In this document: positions 22,740-23,107 of the stretch, one piece after another
How the letters are laid out: the number at the start of each line of letters is the position of its first letter
Numbering within the stretch: position 1 is the stretch's first letter
Assembly: GCF_020741395.1 (NCBI RefSeq)
Contig: NZ_DYZA01000123.1
Location: 1 to 23,107 of the forward strand
Length of the DNA stretch: 23,107 nt
Source of the DNA: Mailhella massiliensis
Lineage (GTDB): Bacteria; Desulfobacterota; Desulfovibrionia; Desulfovibrionales; Desulfovibrionaceae
Direction: 5' to 3'
Notes under the pieces: model-generated
Databases searched by the model: none
What the model saw: the letters and a program-made list of their open reading frames with translations, nothing else
What the model was told of the DNA's origin: nothing
Translations under genes and position numbers: made by a program

Positions 22740-22756
22740 GCGGCATACATACTCCC

Positions 22757-23107
22757 ATGCGAATAAGCAGCTTTTTTCTTTCCCTCCTGCTGCACCTCGC
22801 GGTGCTGGCCTTCATACTCTATGTGCCGTTGCGTCCCCCGCTGGATATCACGCGGCCGGTGTATCAGGTCAGCCTCGTGATGGGCGCGCCGGGCGGTGAG
22901 AACCTGCCCTCCCCGGTGCTCGGCCACCGTGCCCCCGTAACGGGCAAGCAGGTGGTCTCCACCGAATCCGCGCCGCAGCCCAAGGCCGAACCTGCGCCCG
23001 CTCCCACGCCCGACGAGGCCCCGGCCCCCGCCGTCGAGGCCAAGCCCGAACCGAAGCCCGAGCCCAAGCCGGGGCCCAAGCCCGAGCCCAGGCCAGAGCC
23101 TGCCAAA
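22757..23107 (+). CDS. TolA/TonB-like energy-transducing protein (5' part)
   Basis: The 117 visible residues run off the window end with no stop. MRISSFFLSLLLHLAVLAFILYVPL is a signal-anchor helix carrying the S-x3-H motif (Ser9, His13) by which TonB and TolA contact the ExbBD/TolQR motor. After about residue 70 the sequence becomes Pro/Ala/Glu-rich, ending in repeated Lys-Pro-Glu-Pro and Lys-Pro-Gly-Pro units (96-117), a periplasm-spanning extended segment. It begins 17 bases after tolR, with a weak ribosome binding site, so coupling is likely. TolA is favoured by the tolQR context. A TonB C-terminal domain cannot be excluded because that part is outside the window. Confidence 0.8.
   Translation, partial: MRISSFFLSLLLHLAVLAFILYVPLRPPLDITRPVYQVSLVMGAPGGENLPSPVLGHRAPVTGKQVVSTESAPQPKAEPAPAPTPDEAPAPAVEAKPEPKPEPKPGPKPEPRPEPAK

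Overview
The window is a high-GC Gram-negative chromosome segment. TolC-type, Tol-system and signal-peptide proteins show an outer membrane, and most genes have clear AGGAG-type ribosome binding sites. Gene content and protein style suggest the Desulfovibrionales (Bilophila/Mailhella/Desulfovibrio-like gut or anaerobic bacteria). That placement is inference, since no rRNA or other taxonomic marker is present.

Layout. 1-4448 (+): thiamine salvage genes thiM and thiE, then a UvrA2-type ABC ATPase. 4802-7450 (-): a TetR regulator upstream of a MATE efflux pump, each ending in an intrinsic terminator. 7451-10850 (+): a strong sigma70-like promoter and a long leader precede a glutaredoxin-like fusion protein, dihydrolipoamide dehydrogenase and GcvH, closed by a terminator. 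This looks like a lipoyl/glycine-cleavage redox set without GcvT or GcvP in view. 11241-16053 (+): a relatively AT-rich Crp/Fnr-type regulator, an alkaline-phosphatase-superfamily phosphodiesterase, an SLC13-like transporter and an OsmC-family protein.

16118-19652 is the most interesting part. It is a complete His-Xaa-Ser (Hxs) system on the minus strand, in transcription order hxsD-hxsB-hxsC-hxsA. Two radical SAM proteins (HxsB, HxsC) and a small helper (HxsD) sit with a secreted 85-residue substrate, HxsA, which ends in seven consecutive His-X-Ser tripeptides. A divergent XRE-family regulator shares a promoter region in which both candidate -35 boxes lie inside the arms of one 10-bp inverted repeat. 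The hxsC frame is interrupted by a single in-frame TAG just before the radical SAM cysteine motif. The downstream frame is intact, so the gene is a fresh pseudogene, a read-through gene or a sequence error.

20039-23107: a TolC-family outer-membrane channel (-) diverges from tolQ, tolR and the start of a TolA/TonB-like gene that runs off the window.

The Hxs genes form one tightly coupled operon (2-nt gap, 7-nt overlap, 20-nt overlap). It shares a bidirectional terminator with the convergent OsmC gene. That terminator is nearly identical to the one after gcvH.
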